The position numbers were made by a program, and so were the translations under genes. Under the pieces are notes generated by a model that was given only the letters and a program-made list of their open reading frames with translations, had not been told where the DNA came from and did not search any database. Below, in pieces: positions 56,328 through 63,819 of a stretch of DNA of 64,000 nt (the stretch's first letter is position 1; each line of letters opens with the position of its first letter). The stretch is taken from NCBI GenBank assembly GCA_001683825.1, contig LXTR01000056.1:1-64000 (forward strand), read 5' to 3'. This DNA is from Flavobacteriaceae bacterium CP2B (lineage in GTDB: Bacteria > Bacteroidota > Bacteroidia > Flavobacteriales > Flavobacteriaceae).

Positions 56328-58067
56328 ATGCTTCGTCGCGCTTTGCCAATACTCCAGTGGTTGCCCAACTATAAAAAGTCGTACCTGAGCGGGGACATCG
56401 CTGCCGGGATTACGGTAGGTGTCATGTTAATCCCCCAGGGGATGGCATACGCGATGATTGCCGGCCTGCCCCCGGTATTCGGTTTGTATGCCGCGCTTAT
56501 CCCCCAGGTGGTATACGCCCTGATGGGTACTTCGCGACAACTGGCGGTGGGTCCTGTGGCCATGGATTCCCTCCTTGTGGCTTCGGGCCTGGGCGCCCTC
56601 TCCCTCTCCGGGATTGATGAATATATTTCCATGGCCATCTTCCTGGCTTTTTTCATGGGGAGTATACAGCTGTTGCTGGGCCTGTTCCGGATGGGGTTCC
56701 TGGTGAACTTTTTATCGAGGCCGGTGATCAGCGGTTTCACTTCCGCCGCGGCCATCATCATTGGGCTGAGCCAGATGAAACACCTTCTGGGGACGGACAT
56801 TCCCAGGAGCAACCAGATACATGTACTCCTGAAGAACACCTTTTTGAGCCTGGGGGAGGCCCACCCGGTTACCTTGGGAATTGGACTGGGGGCCATCCTG
56901 CTGATGATATTGAGCAAGCGGTTGAACCCAAAGATTCCCGCCGCCCTGCTGGTGGTTGTCCTGGGGATTTTGGGTATCTACTTCCTGAGCCCGCAGATAC
57001 AGGGGGTACAAATAGTAGGCAATGTACCGGACGGACTCCCGGGCTTCCAATGGCCCGAGCTAAGCCTTGAGCGGATGTCTGAATTGTTCCCGATTGCCAT
57101 GGCACTGGCCCTTATCGCCTTTATGGAGGCCATCTCCGTGGCAAAGGCCGTAGAGGAAAAGCACCGCGATTACGAGCTCGATGCCAACCAGGAACTTATA
57201 GCCCTGGGGGCTTCCAACATGGTAGGGTCTTTATTTCAGTCGTACCCAACCACCGGAGGCCTGTCGCGTACTGCCGTAAATGACCAGGCGGGGGCACGAA
57301 CCGGGATGGCTGCTATTATCAGTGCTTTGTTGGTGGGACTGACCCTGCTCTTTTTGACCTCCCTTTTTTATTATCTTCCACAGGCGGTGCTGGCAGCCAT
57401 TATCATGGTGGCAGTCATAGGCCTCATAGACCTGAAGTACCCCCGGGAATTGATACGCGACCGGAAGGATGAATTTGCTTTGTTGCTGATCACCTTTGTC
57501 ATTACCCTCACCATTGGGATCAAAGAAGGGATCCTGCTTGGGGTACTCATTTCCTTGTTATTACTGGTCTACCGGACTTCCAAACCCCATATCGCGATCC
57601 TTGGCCGGATTCGCGGCACCCAGTACTTTAAGAACATCCAGCGCTTTAGTGAGGATACCGAAATCAGTGGCGAAATCCTGGTGCTCAGGTTCGACGGGCA
57701 ACTGTATTTTGGGAACCAGGAATATTTTAAAAAGGAACTCTACCGCCATATGGCCGAAAAGGGCCCGGGCCTGCACTATGTCATCCTGAATGCCGAAGCC
57801 ATCAATTATGCCGACAGCAGCGCGGTGCAACTACTGAAGCGGTTGATCCCCGAAATGAAGAAAAAAGGGATCACGCTGATGCTCGCCGGCGCCATCGGCC
57901 CCCTTCGGGACATCTTGTATAGTAGTGGCCTGATCCATGAAATAGGCAAAGAAAACCTGTTTGTCAACACCGCGGAGGCCTATGAACATTGTACGGCTTC
58001 GCCCACAAAATCCGATATCCAGGACAAACTGGCCACCCAGTCAAAAAATTCTTCTTATGTAACCTAA
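56328..58067 (+). CDS. SulP-family inorganic anion transporter with STAS domain
   Basis: 579 residues. The transmembrane part (about 20-410) shows the SulP segments GDIAAGITVGVMLIPQGMAYA, GTSRQLAVGPVAMDSLL and VGSLFQSYPTTGGLSRTAVN. The C-terminal STAS domain (about 425-550) includes FDGQLYFGNQEYFKKEL and INYADSSAVQLLKRLI. Family members carry sulfate, bicarbonate or other anions; export of sulfite or thiosulfate made by the downstream sulfur genes, or sulfate import, are both possible. The ATG at 56328 is set by the promoter. The stop codon lies inside the next operator. Confidence 0.93.
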   Translation: MLRRALPILQWLPNYKKSYLSGDIAAGITVGVMLIPQGMAYAMIAGLPPVFGLYAALIPQVVYALMGTSRQLAVGPVAMDSLLVASGLGALSLSGIDEYISMAIFLAFFMGSIQLLLGLFRMGFLVNFLSRPVISGFTSAAAIIIGLSQMKHLLGTDIPRSNQIHVLLKNTFLSLGEAHPVTLGIGLGAILLMILSKRLNPKIPAALLVVVLGILGIYFLSPQIQGVQIVGNVPDGLPGFQWPELSLERMSELFPIAMALALIAFMEAISVAKAVEEKHRDYELDANQELIALGASNMVGSLFQSYPTTGGLSRTAVNDQAGARTGMAAIISALLVGLTLLFLTSLFYYLPQAVLAAIIMVAVIGLIDLKYPRELIRDRKDEFALLLITFVITLTIGIKEGILLGVLISLLLLVYRTSKPHIAILGRIRGTQYFKNIQRFSEDTEISGEILVLRFDGQLYFGNQEYFKKELYRHMAEKGPGLHYVILNAEAINYADSSAVQLLKRLIPEMKKKGITLMLAGAIGPLRDILYSSGLIHEIGKENLFVNTAEAYEHCTASPTKSDIQDKLATQSKNSSYVT

Positions 58068-58072
58068 GTCAC
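58059..58072 (+). promoter_or_regulatory. Crp/Fnr-type operator copy B (first persulfide dioxygenase)
   Basis: GTAAC-CTAA-GTCAC, one mismatch in the second half-site. It covers the stop codon of the SulP gene and sits 22 bases before a -7-like element. Confidence 0.7.
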
Positions 58073-58094
58073 TGTATTTCTTTGTTTAAGACGG

Positions 58095-58102
58095 TATTTT
58101 AG
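58095..58102 (+). promoter_or_regulatory. -7-like promoter element, first persulfide dioxygenase gene
   Basis: TATTTTAG, one mismatch to TAnnTTTG, 26 bases before the ATG. Confidence 0.55.
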
Positions 58103-58128
58103 GGACACGAACATTAAAAACTACCACA

Positions 58129-59544
58129 ATGAAAGTAGAACAAATCTATACGGGATGTCTGGCCCACGCGGCTTATTACATCGAAAGCAAAGGGGAGGCG
58201 GCTGTGTTTGACCCGCTTCGCGAAGTACAGCCCTATATTGACAGGGCCGGGAAAGACAAGGCCAAAATTAAATACGTTTTTGAAACCCACTTCCATGCCG
58301 ATTTTGTGAGCGGGCACCTGGACCTTCGGAAGAAGACGGGCGCCGATATTGTTTTCGGGCCCAATGCAAAACCGGCCTATGATGCAATTGTGGCCAAAGA
58401 CGGGCAGGTTTTTGAAGTAGGCGATTACCGGGTGAAAGTGATCCATACCCCCGGCCACACCATGGAGAGTACCACCTACCTCCTGATTGACGCAGCGGGG
58501 AAGGAGCACGGAATCATCACCGGGGACACCTTGTTCATCGGGGACGTAGGACGCCCCGACCTCGCCCAGCATGTGGTGGCCGATCTGACCGAGGAGAAGC
58601 TCGCAGGCCACCTGTATGAATCGCTTAGGAACAAGATCATGCCGTTGAGCGACCACCTGATCGTATATCCCAACCATGGGGCCGGATCGGCTTGTGGCAA
58701 GATGATGAGCAAGGAAACCACCGATACCCTGGGCCACCAGAAAAAGGTAAACTATGCGCTGCGGCCCGATATGAGCAAAGAAGAGTTTATCAAAGAATTG
58801 CTTACCGGGTTGACAACCCCCCCAGGCTATTTCCCACAAAATGTACTGATGAACATTCAGGGATACGAAAGCCTTGACACCGTCATGGATCGCGCCACCA
58901 GGGAACTAAGCCCGAGGGATTTTGAACTCGTGGCCAATGAAAGTGGTGCCCTGATGCTCGATACCAGGGATGCCGGGGATTTTGCCCGGGGCTTTATCCC
59001 CAACAGTATCAATATTGGGCTCGAAGGCAATTTTGCCCAGTGGGTGGGGGAACTGATCCCCGATGTAAAACAGGAAATCCTGCTCATTGCCTATCCGGGC
59101 AAGGAGGAAGAGGCAATTACCCGTTTGTCGCGGGTAGGGTATGATATGACCATTGGCTATTTAAAAGGTGGGTTCAGCGCCTGGGAAGCCGCAGGGAAAG
59201 AATACGAAACCACCAACAGGATCACGGTACAGGAGTTGGAGAAGGCCTATAAGGAAGATGGTCCGTTGATCATAGATGTCCGCAAGAAGAGTGAATTTGA
59301 TTCCCAACACCTGGTTGACGCCATCAACGTTCCGCTGAATGAGATCAACCAGCATTTGGCCCAATTCCCGAAAGACAAGCCATTTGTACTGCACTGCGGG
59401 GGCGGGTACCGAAGCATGATCGCTTCTTCGATACTAAAGCAACGGGGCTGGTATAACTTTTCAGACCTGATTGGGGGATTTGACGCTATGGAAAACAGCA
59501 GTATCCCCAAATCGGAATATGTGTGCCCTTCCACGATGTTGTAA
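58129..59544 (+). CDS. Persulfide dioxygenase-rhodanese-rhodanese fusion (CstB-like), copy 1
   Basis: 471 residues in three parts. The metallo-beta-lactamase domain (about 1-240) has THFHADFVSGH (His54, His56, Asp58), TPGHTMEST (His110) and GDTLFIGDVGRPDL (Asp133), the single-iron site of ETHE1-type persulfide dioxygenases. A first rhodanese-like domain (about 260-360) lacks a catalytic Cys (LLIAYPGKEEEA). A second (about 365-471) has an active Cys423 in LHCGGGYRSM. The same order is known in Staphylococcus CstB, which turns persulfides into thiosulfate. No signal peptide: cytoplasmic. Own promoter with operator B, own terminator. Confidence 0.93.
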   Translation: MKVEQIYTGCLAHAAYYIESKGEAAVFDPLREVQPYIDRAGKDKAKIKYVFETHFHADFVSGHLDLRKKTGADIVFGPNAKPAYDAIVAKDGQVFEVGDYRVKVIHTPGHTMESTTYLLIDAAGKEHGIITGDTLFIGDVGRPDLAQHVVADLTEEKLAGHLYESLRNKIMPLSDHLIVYPNHGAGSACGKMMSKETTDTLGHQKKVNYALRPDMSKEEFIKELLTGLTTPPGYFPQNVLMNIQGYESLDTVMDRATRELSPRDFELVANESGALMLDTRDAGDFARGFIPNSINIGLEGNFAQWVGELIPDVKQEILLIAYPGKEEEAITRLSRVGYDMTIGYLKGGFSAWEAAGKEYETTNRITVQELEKAYKEDGPLIIDVRKKSEFDSQHLVDAINVPLNEINQHLAQFPKDKPFVLHCGGGYRSMIASSILKQRGWYNFSDLIGGFDAMENSSIPKSEYVCPSTML

Positions 59545-59568
59545 GGGGTTATGGTAGTTTGCTTGTGG

Positions 59569-59599
59569 AAGACCCGCCAAAAAAGTGCGGGTCTTTTCC
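59569..59599 (+). terminator. Rho-independent terminator after persulfide dioxygenase copy 1
   Basis: GACCCGC (59571-59577) pairs with GCGGGTC (59587-59593), followed by four Ts. Confidence 0.8.
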
Positions 59600-59612
59600 T
59601 TTAGGGGGCTGT

Positions 59613-59626
59613 GTAACTATTGTTAC
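59613..59626 (+). promoter_or_regulatory. Crp/Fnr-type operator copy C (second persulfide dioxygenase)
   Basis: GTAAC-TATT-GTTAC, perfect inverted half-sites, 14 bases after the terminator and 22 bases before TACCTTTG. Confidence 0.75.
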
Positions 59627-59648
59627 TGTGCGTGCCAACGGCCCTTGC

Positions 59649-59656
59649 TACCTTTG
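59649..59656 (+). promoter_or_regulatory. -7 promoter element, second persulfide dioxygenase gene
   Basis: TACCTTTG, exact TAnnTTTG, 27 bases before the ATG. Confidence 0.65.
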
Positions 59657-59683
59657 GTCCATAGATTTTAATTCCGCGAAAAG

Positions 59684-61093
59684 ATGAAAATAGAACAAAT
59701 ATATACCGGATGCCTGGCCCAGGGGGCCTATTATATTGAAAGTGATGGCGAAGCGGCCATCATCGACCCCCTGAGGGAAGTAAACCCCTATATCGAAAAG
59801 GCCCGGAAGGATGGAGCCAGGATCAAGTATGTCTTTGAGACCCATTTCCACGCCGATTTTGTAAGCGGCCACCTGACGCTTTCCCGGCAGACCGGGGCGC
59901 CCATTGTTTACGGCCCCAAGGCCAACCCTGATTTTGAGGCCATTATTGCCAGGGACGGGGAGGAATTTCCCCTGGGGCAAGTGACGCTCGTGGCACTGCA
60001 TACCCCCGGACATACCATGGAAAGTACTACCTGGCTATTGCGTGATGAAAACGGGAAAGACCATGCGATTTTTAGTGGCGATACCCTTTTCCTGGGGGAT
60101 GTAGGCCGCCCCGACCTGGCTCAGAAAGCCGCGGATATGACCCAGGAACAGTTGGCGTCTACCTTGTATGACAGCCTGAGAAACAAGATCATGCCATTGG
60201 CCGATACCGTAATTGTCTACCCGGCACACGGGGCCGGATCTGCCTGCGGCAAGAACATGATGAAGGAAACGGTAGACACTTTGGGGAACCAGAAGAAAGT
60301 TAACTATGCCTTAAGGGCCGATATGAGCAGGGAGGAATTTGTAGAGGAAGTGACCGAAGGGCTATTGCCGCCACCTGGGTACTTCCCCCTGAACGTAAAA
60401 TTGAACAAGGAAGGGTACGAAGATATAGATACCGTCCTGGAGCGTGGTACAAGGGCCCTGTCTCCCCGGGCATTTGAAACCGCCGCAAATGAAACCGGTG
60501 CGCTGGTATTGGATGTAAGGCGGCAGGAAGATTTTGCAAAAGGACATATCCCCCGCTCCATTTTCATAGGGCTCGATGGAAGTTTCGCCCCCTGGGTGGG
60601 CGCCCTGGTGGCCGATGTAAAACAACCTATTTTACTGGTAACGGAAGCAGGAAAGGAAGAAGAGGCCGTTACCCGGCTCTCCCGGGTGGGCTTTGACCAA
60701 ACCCTGGGATATCTCGAGGGCGGTTTCAGCGCCTGGAAGCAGGCCGCCATGGAGTATGATACCGTGAGTTCCGTAAGGCCGGAAGAAGTTCATAAAGCCA
60801 TGGAAAAGGCCACTGTTAAGATTTTTGATGTCCGTAAGGAAGGGGAGTATCTTTCAGAGCATGTCCTGGGAGCGGTGAATACCCCGCTGGATTTCATAAA
60901 TGAATATATGGGGCAGTATCCGGAAAAGGAAATATTTTACCTGCACTGTGGCAGTGGATACCGCAGCATGATCGCCGCGTCTATCCTTAAGAGCCGGGGG
61001 ATCCACAACCTGGTGGATATGGCAGGCGGGTTTGATGCCATTAAGGAAACCGATATCCCGGTATCGGAATATGTATGCCCTTCTACCTTGTAA
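59684..61093 (+). CDS. Persulfide dioxygenase-rhodanese-rhodanese fusion (CstB-like), copy 2
   Basis: 469 residues, a paralogue of the preceding gene along its whole length. Metal ligands are again in THFHADFVSGH (54-58), TPGHTMEST (His110) and GDTLFLGDVGRPDL; the central rhodanese-like domain lacks Cys (LLVTEAGKEEEA), and the last has Cys422 in LHCGSGYRSM. Both copies share a SACGK segment after the metal domain (Cys near 188) and a C-terminal SEYVCPST. Separate promoter, operator and terminator suggest that both are expressed and may differ in substrate (glutathione or other low-molecular persulfide) or in timing. Confidence 0.93.
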   Translation: MKIEQIYTGCLAQGAYYIESDGEAAIIDPLREVNPYIEKARKDGARIKYVFETHFHADFVSGHLTLSRQTGAPIVYGPKANPDFEAIIARDGEEFPLGQVTLVALHTPGHTMESTTWLLRDENGKDHAIFSGDTLFLGDVGRPDLAQKAADMTQEQLASTLYDSLRNKIMPLADTVIVYPAHGAGSACGKNMMKETVDTLGNQKKVNYALRADMSREEFVEEVTEGLLPPPGYFPLNVKLNKEGYEDIDTVLERGTRALSPRAFETAANETGALVLDVRRQEDFAKGHIPRSIFIGLDGSFAPWVGALVADVKQPILLVTEAGKEEEAVTRLSRVGFDQTLGYLEGGFSAWKQAAMEYDTVSSVRPEEVHKAMEKATVKIFDVRKEGEYLSEHVLGAVNTPLDFINEYMGQYPEKEIFYLHCGSGYRSMIAASILKSRGIHNLVDMAGGFDAIKETDIPVSEYVCPSTL

Positions 61094-61170
61094 AAGGGAG
61101 CATTAGCGGCTAAAGATTATAATTGTTTGTTTTTAGGCCCTCCATGGGTCTATTGGTTGGTTGTTGTTTT

Positions 61171-61199
61171 GGGCGGCTCGAAAGGGCCGCCCTTTTTTT
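61171..61199 (+). terminator. Rho-independent terminator after persulfide dioxygenase copy 2
   Basis: GGGCGGC (61171-61177) pairs with GCCGCCC (61186-61192), followed by seven Ts. Confidence 0.92.
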
Positions 61200-61217
61200 G
61201 TTGGAATTTCGGCTTGT

Positions 61218-61231
61218 GTAACCCAGGTTAC
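61218..61231 (+). promoter_or_regulatory. Crp/Fnr-type operator copy D (1-Cys peroxiredoxin)
   Basis: GTAAC-CCAG-GTTAC, perfect inverted half-sites, 22 bases before a TACATTTA -7-like element. Confidence 0.75.
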
Positions 61232-61253
61232 TGCCCGCCAGCCATTTAAAGGT

Positions 61254-61261
61254 TACATTTA
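61254..61261 (+). promoter_or_regulatory. -7-like promoter element of the 1-Cys peroxiredoxin gene
   Basis: TACATTTA, one mismatch to TAnnTTTG, 16 bases before the ATG. Confidence 0.5.
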
Positions 61262-61277
61262 GGAAAAATTAAACACC

Positions 61278-61937
61278 ATGGAAACTTTAACACAAGTAAA
61301 TACCGCCATGCCGCGGATAGGGGACAAGGCTCCCGATTTCGAGGCGGTTACCACCAAAGGAAAGATCGTCCTGTCAGAATATGCCAGGGATCAGTGGCTG
61401 GTCATGTTTTCGCACCCTGCCGATTTCACCCCTGTATGTACCACCGAAATGAGCGGTTTCGCGAAAAGGAAAAAGGAATTTGAGGCCCTCAATACCGCAT
61501 TGCTCGGCCTGAGCATTGATAGCGTACACGCGCACCTGGGGTGGGTGAATAACGTCCGGGAGAAAACAGGCGTATATTTTGATTTTCCCATTATCGCCGA
61601 TCTGGATATGAAGGTGTCCAAGCTCTACGGGATGTTGCAGCCCAATGAAAGTGAAACTGCGGCAGTAAGGGCCGTTTTCTTTATCGACCCCGAAAAGAAG
61701 ATACGCCTGATCATGTACTACCCCCTTAACGTGGGCAGGAACATGGATGAAATCCTTAGGGCCCTGCAGGCACTTCAGGTATCTGACAAACACAAGGTGG
61801 CACTGCCGCTTGACTGGAAGAAAGGGGATAAAGTTATCATCCCACCACCCAAAACGCTGCAGGAGATGGATGAGCGGATTTCGGATGATTCCATTGAGAA
61901 AGTCGATTTCTACCTCGCGATGAAAGACCTGAATTAA
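61278..61937 (+). CDS. 1-Cys peroxiredoxin, Prx6 type
   Basis: 219 residues. The peroxidatic cysteine lies in HPADFTPVCTTEM (residue 54) and is the only cysteine in the protein. The C-terminal extension (YYPLNVGRNMDEILRALQALQ, then VALPLDWKKGDKVIIPPP) is the Prx6 signature. It reduces peroxides, and the single thiol needs an outside reductant; a low-molecular thiol or persulfide or the nearby rhodanese are candidates, which is inference. It heads a probable operon with the rhodanese and the haem lipoprotein, with a hairpin between the first two genes. Confidence 0.93.
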   Translation: METLTQVNTAMPRIGDKAPDFEAVTTKGKIVLSEYARDQWLVMFSHPADFTPVCTTEMSGFAKRKKEFEALNTALLGLSIDSVHAHLGWVNNVREKTGVYFDFPIIADLDMKVSKLYGMLQPNESETAAVRAVFFIDPEKKIRLIMYYPLNVGRNMDEILRALQALQVSDKHKVALPLDWKKGDKVIIPPPKTLQEMDERISDDSIEKVDFYLAMKDLN

Positions 61938-61953
61938 GGGTTTATCCGGGAAC

Positions 61954-61983
61954 GTGGCCGGGGTCATCCCCGTGCCACTTTTT
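61954..61983 (+). terminator. Hairpin terminator or attenuator inside the peroxiredoxin-rhodanese operon
   Basis: A stem GTGGC-CGGGG / CCCCG-TGCCAC with one bulged base and a TCAT loop is followed by five Ts. It lies 16 bases after the peroxiredoxin stop and 36 bases before the rhodanese start, so it may lower expression of the later genes. Confidence 0.7.
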
Positions 61984-62014
61984 CTATTTATTAAGGATTA
62001 CAAAAAAACAGGCT

Positions 62015-62365
62015 ATGTCATTACTTCAAAAATTGTTCCGACCCGGGAAGAAGTCCGTCAGGGGGCAGTTCAGGATATTGGAACCCGCGGCATATCGGTC
62101 AGCCATACGGGCGTCGGATGTGCAGCTGATCGATGTGCGTACTTCCGGCGAATACAGGTCGGGCCACCTCCCCGGGGCGGTTAACCTTGACTTTTTTCAA
62201 AGGAAGGCTTTTGTCAGGGAAGCGGAAGGCTTAATAAAAAAGGAGCCGGTATATGTGTATTGCCGGTCGGGAAACAGGAGCCGGAAGGCGGCAAAACTCC
62301 TTCTGGACCTGGATTTTGTCGAAGTGGTCGACCTTAAAGGGGGCATTTTAAACTGGAACGCATGA
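62015..62365 (+). CDS. Single-domain rhodanese sulfurtransferase
   Basis: 116 residues, one rhodanese domain with ligand-side segment LIDVRTSGEYRSGHLPGAVNLD and the active loop CRSGNRSR (Cys near residue 87). Such proteins move sulfane sulfur between persulfides, cyanide, sulfite and protein thiols. No signal peptide. Its stop overlaps the start of the haem lipoprotein gene by four bases (ATGA), so the two are translationally coupled. No operator of its own; it relies on the peroxiredoxin promoter. Confidence 0.93.
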   Translation: MSLLQKLFRPGKKSVRGQFRILEPAAYRSAIRASDVQLIDVRTSGEYRSGHLPGAVNLDFFQRKAFVREAEGLIKKEPVYVYCRSGNRSRKAAKLLLDLDFVEVVDLKGGILNWNA

Positions 62366-62958
62366 AAAAGGCCTTGTTAATTCTATGGGCCCTGGGGGCC
62401 CTTGCGTGCAAACAGCACAAACAGGGGGGTGGGCAGGATATGCCAGCCGCCGCAGAATCGCTAACTGCCCGGGATATACTGGCGGCCCTGGAAATCGTCG
62501 CTGCAACCCAGGGCGTATTGGGCAGGAACCTGATGGGTAAAATCCAGGAAGGAGGAACCCTGGCCGCCCTGAGTTTTTGTAACGAGCAGGCCTATCCACT
62601 CACCGACAGCATGGCGACCGCCAGCAGGGTAGCCATTAAAAGGGTGTCGGATAAACCCAGGAACCCCGGGAACCAGGCGAGTAAAAGGGAACAGGAGCTG
62701 ATTGAATCGTATGCGAATGACCTGGCCCGGGGCCACAAACTTAAACCTGTTTTTGAGAAGGAAAATGGATCGTTGCATTTCTACAGCCCTATTGTTACCA
62801 GCAAAGCATGCCTGCAATGCCATGGCAACCCAGGAGCGCAAATAGCGCCGGAGGTGCTTAAAAATCTGCAGGAACTATACCCCCGTGACCAGGCAACCGG
62901 GTATGGGGCCAACCAGATACGCGGGATGTGGCGTGTAACGGAAAGAACGACCCCTTAG
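62362..62958 (+). CDS. DUF3365-type c-haem lipoprotein
   Basis: 198 residues. A lipoprotein signal ends WALGALAC (Cys16). The C-terminal half carries one c-type haem motif, CLQCHG (about residue 150-155), in SPIVTSKACLQCHGNPG. The region before it (SFCNEQAYPLTDSMATASRVAIKRVSDKPRNPGN) matches the DUF3365/Tll0287-like domain, a haem sensor or electron carrier in the periplasm. Coupled to the rhodanese gene by overlap. A role in passing electrons from sulfur oxidation, or in sensing, is inferred. Confidence 0.9.
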   Translation: MKKALLILWALGALACKQHKQGGGQDMPAAAESLTARDILAALEIVAATQGVLGRNLMGKIQEGGTLAALSFCNEQAYPLTDSMATASRVAIKRVSDKPRNPGNQASKREQELIESYANDLARGHKLKPVFEKENGSLHFYSPIVTSKACLQCHGNPGAQIAPEVLKNLQELYPRDQATGYGANQIRGMWRVTERTTP

Positions 62959-63054
62959 GGACTTTAAGGGAATTGCTGCCATAACTTCCCCGGCACGAGG
63001 TCTCGGGGAGGTCTGCCGTATATAAAGGGTTTTGTAAAATATAGTAGCGCAATC

Positions 63055-63738
63055 ATGAAAAAAATAGGACTTATCGGAGGTACTTCCTGGCATTCCACCC
63101 AGGTGTATTACCGGTTGATCAATGAACTTGCAGGGGAAATCATGGGACACCGTGAAAACCCGGAATTGTTGTTGTACAGCATTAACATTGCGGTCATGCG
63201 TGAACAGGATGCCCGCAGGATCAATAAGAAATACCTGGACGTGGCGTTGACCCTGCAGGCCGCGGGGGCCGAGGCCATCGTAATTTGCGCCAACACCCCG
63301 CACATGGCGTTTTCCTATGTGCAGCCCAGGCTGGACATCCCGGTATTGCATATCGCCGATGCCACCGGAAAGGAAGCCAGGCGATTGGGGTTAAAACGGC
63401 TGGGCTTGTTGGGGAACCGCCCGACGATGACCAAGGGATTTTTAAAGGATTACCTGGAGGAACAGTACGAACTGGAAATACTCATCCCCGAGGCCAATTG
63501 CCACTCCCAGGCACACCAATATGTATCAGAAGAATTAACCCAGGGGCGGTTCACAGAAGAGGCCCGTCAGTTTTTCAGGAACCAGATACGGATGCTGGAG
63601 AAGCGCGGCGCCCAGGGGGTTATCCTTGGTTGTACGGAATTGCCCATCCTTCTGGATGAGGCCGAGGCCGGGATTCCGTTGCTGCCAACCACCCACTTAC
63701 ACGCGAAGATGGCGGTAGATTTCATGGTCGGCAAATAA
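63055..63738 (+). CDS. Aspartate/glutamate racemase-family protein
   Basis: 227 residues. N-terminal IGLIGGTSWHSTQVYYRLIN and the two catalytic cysteine motifs, VICANTPHMAF (Cys83) and ILGCTELPILL (about Cys192), show a cofactor-free amino-acid racemase of the aspartate racemase (YgeA-like) group. It would interconvert L- and D-Asp or another small amino acid. It lies 96 bases after the haem lipoprotein, with no operator of its own. Its place in a sulfur cluster is odd; it may act on cysteine or a sulfur amino acid, but nothing in the sequence shows that. Confidence 0.92.
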   Translation: MKKIGLIGGTSWHSTQVYYRLINELAGEIMGHRENPELLLYSINIAVMREQDARRINKKYLDVALTLQAAGAEAIVICANTPHMAFSYVQPRLDIPVLHIADATGKEARRLGLKRLGLLGNRPTMTKGFLKDYLEEQYELEILIPEANCHSQAHQYVSEELTQGRFTEEARQFFRNQIRMLEKRGAQGVILGCTELPILLDEAEAGIPLLPTTHLHAKMAVDFMVGK

Positions 63739-63750
63739 ATTCGACACTAT

Positions 63751-63764
63751 GTAACCAATGTTAC
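63751..63764 (+). promoter_or_regulatory. Crp/Fnr-type operator copy E (SQR-like gene)
   Basis: GTAAC-CAAT-GTTAC, perfect inverted half-sites, 22 bases before a TAATTTTA -7-like element. Confidence 0.75.
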
Positions 63765-63786
63765 TGCAAACGTGGAGGAAAGGAAG

Positions 63787-63794
63787 TAATTTTA
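63787..63794 (+). promoter_or_regulatory. -7-like promoter element of the SQR-like gene
   Basis: TAATTTTA, one mismatch to TAnnTTTG, 25 bases before the ATG. Spacing from the operator matches the other copies exactly. Confidence 0.5.
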
Positions 63795-63819
63795 GTTGAT
63801 TTCATAAAACAACAAGACC

